From assembly GCA_947184155.2 (NCBI GenBank), contig CAMXCT020001784.1:62001-126000 (forward strand): 64,000 bases of DNA, read 5' to 3'. Below the pieces are notes generated by a model. The model made no database searches. It was not told where the DNA came from and worked only from the letters and a program-made list of their open reading frames with translations. Position numbers and translations under genes: made by a program. This stretch comes from Cladocopium goreaui (lineage: Eukaryota > Sar > Dinophyceae > Suessiales > Symbiodiniaceae). Shown here piece by piece: positions 59,999 through 64,000 of this stretch (within the stretch, counting starts at the first letter, position 1; every line of letters begins with the position of its first letter).

Positions 59999-60001
59999 TC
60001 A
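59999..60001 (-). other. In-frame UGA at gag-pol junction (YR element 3)
   Basis: AAC TGA CAA ACG, with the frame open on both sides from 61321 to 58583. Same position and same codon as in YR element 2. Confidence 0.75.
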
Positions 60002-61321
60002 GTTCTTGTTGGGGGGTGCACTCTCAGCCCCTTGGGTCATGCCTTGGTAATGTTGCCACATTGGATGCGGTTTGCCACATCCCCGCACCCTACAAACATG
60101 AACTCTGCCGCAGCCGCCTTTGCAGCCTTGTGCATTATATGCAAAACAAATCTGTCGATTGTCATCTGTAAAGGAAACCATAGAGTGCTCAGATCCACCT
60201 TTGCCTCCTTGACGTTGTTTCGACTTGCCTTTGCCACCTTTCTTGCCAGTTCCTTTGTGCCACTTATTCGGTGGCCCATTGCCTCCAGGAAACTCAGGTC
60301 GGCGCCAGTTGCGATTGTTGTTCGAAGAGGCATCTTCTGCCCGTCCGGATTTTCCTTGCAAGGCAATCGGACTGGTGAAATACTGTTCTTTCAGTTGAGC
60401 ATCAGCGCACACCTCTTCCAAGCACTCACGTAGGGGCCTACTCTTTCTGAAAGCCCTCTTGACAGCTTCCTTTCTCAACTCAAACTCATAAGATAACATC
60501 ACATTCCAAGGAGGACGCAATGACACCATCTCTGAGCTCCCTGCTGATGAGGCTGGCCCTGGAATTTTCATAAGATAACACTTGTCACCTAACAAGAAAT
60601 TTGTATATTTCAGCCAGTCGTCGGGTGTCAGGCCATGTAACATTGGATTGTTACGATACTTTGCAGCAAGATAACACCACGTGTTGCCCTCGACGCGCAA
60701 GATCGTGCGCAGCTCCTCAGTGCCTTGCGGCAATTGGCCCTTCTGCCTGGACTTCACAATGCGAACATGACCTGAACTATCCACGGATGTCTGAATGCCC
60801 ATGGTTTTGGCTGTCTTCTTGCTAGTGACCTCATTCAAATAAGACGCCACTGGCTCATGAGCTTCCAATTCCTCAATCTTTGAAGAAAGATAGTCATCTG
60901 AAGGCTCGTACGTCTCTTCGATCTCTCCATGTGTTGCAATGTAAGCTGCCCGCATGGCTGCCCTATCCGTCTGAGTCACCGGCCTTGCGACCCCTAGGAA
61001 CCTGGCTTCTGCTTTGAGTTCTGCCTGCTTAGCTGCATACTCTCGGGAGGCTTCCCAAGCAGCTACAACTCCAGCCACTGCAGCTCTATTCTGCAAACTG
61101 TTTTCCTGGACCTGCAAATCATCTCTCAAAGCTTGCCTCACTCCCTGTCGGGTGTCTGCAATGGCACTGAAGCGCCTGAGCTGGCCAAACACCTGGGTGA
61201 GATTGTACTGCAAGGCTAATGGCACACCGTTCTCTTGTAAGATGTATGCCAAATCAGCTTCCACTCTGTCGTGCAAGAAGGCACGCATATCATTCTCTGT
61301 AACACCTGCTGGTGCGTTCAT
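59999..61321 (-). CDS. Gag-like protein of YR retrotransposon 3
   Basis: 440 codons from ATG (MNAPAGVTENDMRAFLHD). Conserved with the gag at 41888 and the decayed copy at 27411: VVAAWEASREYA, ELKAEARFLG, YLNEVTSKKTAKTMG, WNVMLSYEFELRKEAVKRAF. Then a basic GKKGGKGKSKQRQGGKGG stretch and a CCCH-like finger (CFAYNAQGCKGGCGRVH, CRVRGCGKPH). It is likely the capsid or RNA-binding protein. Ends in UGA with pol in the same frame. Confidence 0.85.
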   Translation of the reverse strand: MNAPAGVTENDMRAFLHDRVEADLAYILQENGVPLALQYNLTQVFGQLRRFSAIADTRQGVRQALRDDLQVQENSLQNRAAVAGVVAAWEASREYAAKQAELKAEARFLGVARPVTQTDRAAMRAAYIATHGEIEETYEPSDDYLSSKIEELEAHEPVASYLNEVTSKKTAKTMGIQTSVDSSGHVRIVKSRQKGQLPQGTEELRTILRVEGNTWCYLAAKYRNNPMLHGLTPDDWLKYTNFLLGDKCYLMKIPGPASSAGSSEMVSLRPPWNVMLSYEFELRKEAVKRAFRKSRPLRECLEEVCADAQLKEQYFTSPIALQGKSGRAEDASSNNNRNWRRPEFPGGNGPPNKWHKGTGKKGGKGKSKQRQGGKGGSEHSMVSFTDDNRQICFAYNAQGCKGGCGRVHVCRVRGCGKPHPMWQHYQGMTQGAESAPPNKN

Positions 61322-61853
61322 GGCCCTCTGCTTCCCTAAGGGGCTAGTGAGCCGTGGTTGCTTCGGGAATCTCTCACTTCTTCCCGTGCCATAGTGGCAA
61401 ACCTATTAAAACCACGACACACGCAGAAATAGTACTGAGATTTCTCAATGAGAACGGTGTCAACAACACCTTGTCCTGGTCTTTTCTCCAGGTCTCCAAT
61501 ACTGAAACAATCAACATGATCAAACCTGCACCTGCCTGCATCAAGAAGGTTACATGCAAGACATGAAAAGAAGCTCAAAGAAGTTCGACTCGAAACTCAT
61601 GGCACTCAAAGACAACTCCACTCACTCACATGCGATCAATCCAAATCTGAACCTGACCTTCGGCCTCAATGCCTCTTGCGTTACTCGACTCAAATGAAAT
61701 CTCAATGAAATGCAGCGCAAACCCTCAATCTATGTTCAACACTAACATGCCAGAAATGTAAGAATCAGAGAGACTGCACAGCCCACAGCAATCAATTTTC
61801 CGTGAAACGCACAACGCAAGATCATGCCTAAGGGAGGTCTAAGGTGGAGACCT
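61322..61853 (-). other. Spacer between recombinase and gag (YR element 3)
   Basis: No gene seen in 530 bp; similar in length to the 431-bp spacer of element 2. Confidence 0.5.
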
Positions 61854-63860
61854 TCAACTGCTGGAGCTCGAACTGCTGGAGCTATCTGGTCCCTGTTGTC
61901 CCTCTGTCAGTTTGGGTTTGCACAGTTTGCAAACAGCGTCAGCAACATCACCACTCAATGAGTAAACTGGTTGTGTCACCAAGCAGCGCTCCTGACGTAC
62001 TGCACACGGTTTTGAAACATGGAGACGTCGGAAATGCGTCTTTCTGCAAATCGTGATAAAGTATGGTGCCTCTGGCAAAACATCTGGATCCTGGGGCTCA
62101 AACGACTCGGTTTCAGGTGCAACCTCCATGGGCGCCGCAACTGGACCCGTGTCAAGCAAGGGAAACTCACCACCTAAATGCCAAGCACTTCCAGCAAGTG
62201 TCCAAACCAAAACAGCATGTTTTCTGGCCGTTGTCAGTGGACCAGCATTTACCTTGACTGCAAATGACTTGATACGTTCCATCAACTCCTCTTCGACAAG
62301 TCCTGGTTGCGGAAGGCCCTCCAGGATGAACTTACAAACAGCTCGCTGTATGCGGTGCACAACTTGCCTAGAAGTCAAAACATAATCCTGTGAACCATGT
62401 TTCGCATAACTCCATCTGCCTAAGTAGTCACGGTCCTCTTTACCGACACCTGCTGCAGCTGCCCAAGACGGCAAGGTGTGTCTGGCACTGTGACCGGTCC
62501 AGAAAGAACCCATTTCCGGTGAAATCAACATGGTTCCCTGAATGAGGCTCAGACCGCTGATCTTGCGCCCCACCGCGGGGAGTGTCAACAGCAGCTTCCT
62601 TAACATCGTAGCTAAGCCCTCAGGTTCCAGGAAACTGCGTTCAGGTTTGTCCCATTCATTTGCAAAACCAATCGCAAAGGAATCCCTAGGAAAATTCAAC
62701 TCTTCCTCTTCCAGTAGCTCCATGCCTAAACGCAACCAATCAACACCTGACAAACTGATATCTCTCGCAATGAAACCTTGAAGTTCACCTACAGGCTTTC
62801 CAGGACCGCTAGTCTTAGTTCTGCGCAGCACAAAACGTAGTCCCAACTGAGACAACTCCAAAGAAGCTGGATCCACATTCTGTAAATCATCACAACGCAT
62901 TGTACCCCAAAGGAGCAAGAGCAGTACAAAGGAATAAAATCTCTGTCCAAGTGGAGCCGCTTCATTTGCAAGCGTCAGTTCTGAACTCACAGCGATTGCA
63001 ACTGTATACAGGTCCGCCTGTCGCCTTGGCGGTGCATCTCTACTCAACTCAGCAGTCCAAGACTTCACTGATTCCAGCCATAGCTGATCCTCTGAAATAC
63101 GAGCCTCTGACGGGACTTGTCCAACCAGTTCCAATAATGCCAACGTTGAATGTATTGACATCGGTACAGTTTTGCCCATGGGTTGGACTTCATTCCGCTC
63201 TTCCAAATATTGCAAAAGGATAGCCACTCCCGATGGCCAAGGTGTCCCTGTTGTAATAATCAGCCAATCACGCAGCTTCTTCCAGGCCCTAGCTCTATTG
63301 CGCAACGTCTTTGAACGGCGAGAACCAAATGCCCTCACCCAAGCAGCATTTGCATTGGGCAATCCAGTGAATGCCGCAACTGCTGGAAGCTTGGCCTCCA
63401 CTATTATCTCAGCCAAATGCAGGGCCCATTTCTTCTTCGATCTGTCCTCCTCATCTGCTCTGGCTGTGTTGCCAGTCTTTGCACGCTTCGCCAGCTGACC
63501 CTCCAGTGAAGCCAAACCCAGCATGGGGCTACTTGCAACTATGCCATCGTAACTATCAGATATGCTATTTATATGACTGGAGTGCTCTGCAAGCTTCCCA
63601 TGGGATACACGTTCCTGCATGCCCTCTCGACGCATGAACTCAAGCCGACCACCTGAGGTATCCTTCCAATCCAAGAGTGCTCTTGCAATTGCATCTCTCC
63701 TCGCAGCACCGTAGCTATTACCCAGTGCATCATCCACTAGTCCCTGTGCGGCTTCCAGTTCATCAAAAGCTGCAGAAACATGCAAAGGTGAGCTGAAAAC
63801 ACCACGCAAAGCTTTGCAAAGTGAACTGTCAATCTTGTCAATCCCACTCCAGTCATCCAT
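61854..63860 (-). CDS. Tyrosine recombinase of YR retrotransposon 3
   Basis: 668 codons, ATG 28 bp inside A1. Core-binding region SKTLRNRARAWKKLRDWL (about 183-200). Catalytic set: Arg322 in WGTMRCDDLQ, Lys349 in RRTKTSGPGKP, His457 and Arg460 in TGHSARHTLPSW, Trp483 in LGRWS, Tyr493 in SQDYVLTSR. All are present. It has a C-terminal CKLCKP and poly-Ser tail. The reading frame is undamaged although pol has two frameshifts. Confidence 0.9.
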   Translation of the reverse strand: MDDWSGIDKIDSSLCKALRGVFSSPLHVSAAFDELEAAQGLVDDALGNSYGAARRDAIARALLDWKDTSGGRLEFMRREGMQERVSHGKLAEHSSHINSISDSYDGIVASSPMLGLASLEGQLAKRAKTGNTARADEEDRSKKKWALHLAEIIVEAKLPAVAAFTGLPNANAAWVRAFGSRRSKTLRNRARAWKKLRDWLIITTGTPWPSGVAILLQYLEERNEVQPMGKTVPMSIHSTLALLELVGQVPSEARISEDQLWLESVKSWTAELSRDAPPRRQADLYTVAIAVSSELTLANEAAPLGQRFYSFVLLLLLWGTMRCDDLQNVDPASLELSQLGLRFVLRRTKTSGPGKPVGELQGFIARDISLSGVDWLRLGMELLEEEELNFPRDSFAIGFANEWDKPERSFLEPEGLATMLRKLLLTLPAVGRKISGLSLIQGTMLISPEMGSFWTGHSARHTLPSWAAAAGVGKEDRDYLGRWSYAKHGSQDYVLTSRQVVHRIQRAVCKFILEGLPQPGLVEEELMERIKSFAVKVNAGPLTTARKHAVLVWTLAGSAWHLGGEFPLLDTGPVAAPMEVAPETESFEPQDPDVLPEAPYFITICRKTHFRRLHVSKPCAVRQERCLVTQPVYSLSGDVADAVCKLCKPKLTEGQQGPDSSSSSSSSS

Positions 63861-63887
63861 CTGCGCCCCTGGTCCCTAGCCTACATC

Positions 63888-64000
63888 TAGCAGAAAATTT
63901 GTTTGAGCCTGATCTCCCACATCGAGACGATTCTCATTCCATGTTCCTTTCAAGTACGTGCATTTGAAAAGGAGTCAAACTGAAAACTGCAACCCAGGTA
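63888..64000 (-). repeat. Split direct repeat A1 (YR element 3), partial
   Basis: The 113 bp up to the window edge equal 55816-55928. The remaining roughly 294 bp should lie beyond the window. Confidence 0.9.

Larger units (their letters stand above)
55093..64000 (-). mobile_element. YR retrotransposon 3 with methyltransferase domain (5' end off window)
   Basis: On the minus strand: A1 (63888 to beyond 64000), recombinase, gag, methyltransferase-RT, RNase H, B1 (56660-56223), A2 (56222-55816), a 281-bp spacer, B2 (55534-55093). The layout is the same as in the 39-46 kb element although the repeats are unrelated in sequence. Two frameshifts lie in pol. B1 and B2 differ only slightly by eye, mostly in a GT run. 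If A1 equals A2 in length, the element ends near position 64294. Confidence 0.88.

Overview
The window looks like a dinoflagellate nuclear genome, most probably Symbiodiniaceae or a near relative. This is an inference from the retroelement families, the sparse short exons in repetitive introns and the abundance of nested mobile elements. I see no bacterial operon, tRNA, rRNA or CRISPR array. About three quarters of the window is transposable element or tandem repeat.

1-2.5 kb holds low-complexity DNA: a TA tract, a MITE-like inverted-repeat element, small palindromes, a hairpin carrying a 14-nt match to the dinoflagellate spliced leader, and a 16-bp minisatellite. 2.5-10.1 kb is a tandemly amplified gene region. 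Five or six copies of one 72-codon phase-0 exon (SAP-like helical repeat, flanked by AG and GT) sit in repeat-filled introns with a GATGCAAGAC minisatellite.

10.2-28.1 kb is a three-level nest. A decayed tyrosine-recombinase (YR) retroelement is split by rearranged fragments of a giant helicase element. The helicase fragments are in turn split by a young 10.4-kb Ty1/copia element on the minus strand, with two 839-bp LTRs in which I saw no differences, a CCATC target duplication, PBS and PPT. Its polyprotein carries a methyltransferase-like C-terminus behind an in-frame UGA.

28.1-52.6 kb holds the more complete copy of the helicase element. It comprises a polymerase-like fragment, about 4 kb of palindrome-rich non-coding DNA, a 500-aa protein, then a giant ORF of roughly 2,700 codons with an alpha/beta-hydrolase-like domain and an SF1 helicase, and a 3' tail. 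The giant ORF is interrupted at codon level by a complete 7.1-kb YR retrotransposon (39093-46212). That retrotransposon has split direct repeats in the order A1-genes-B1-A2-B2 and genes YR, gag, RT-RNase H.

52.6-55.1 kb shows no convincing gene. 55.1-64.0 kb is a second YR retrotransposon on the minus strand with the same A1/B1/A2/B2 layout; its A1 runs off the window. It also carries a cytosine-C5-methyltransferase-like domain between gag and RT.

In both YR elements gag and the following pol frame are in the same phase, separated only by one UGA codon. This suggests a shared readthrough strategy. The two YR elements, the copia element and the helicase element account for nearly all recognisable protein coding; the only plausible host gene is the tandem-exon locus.
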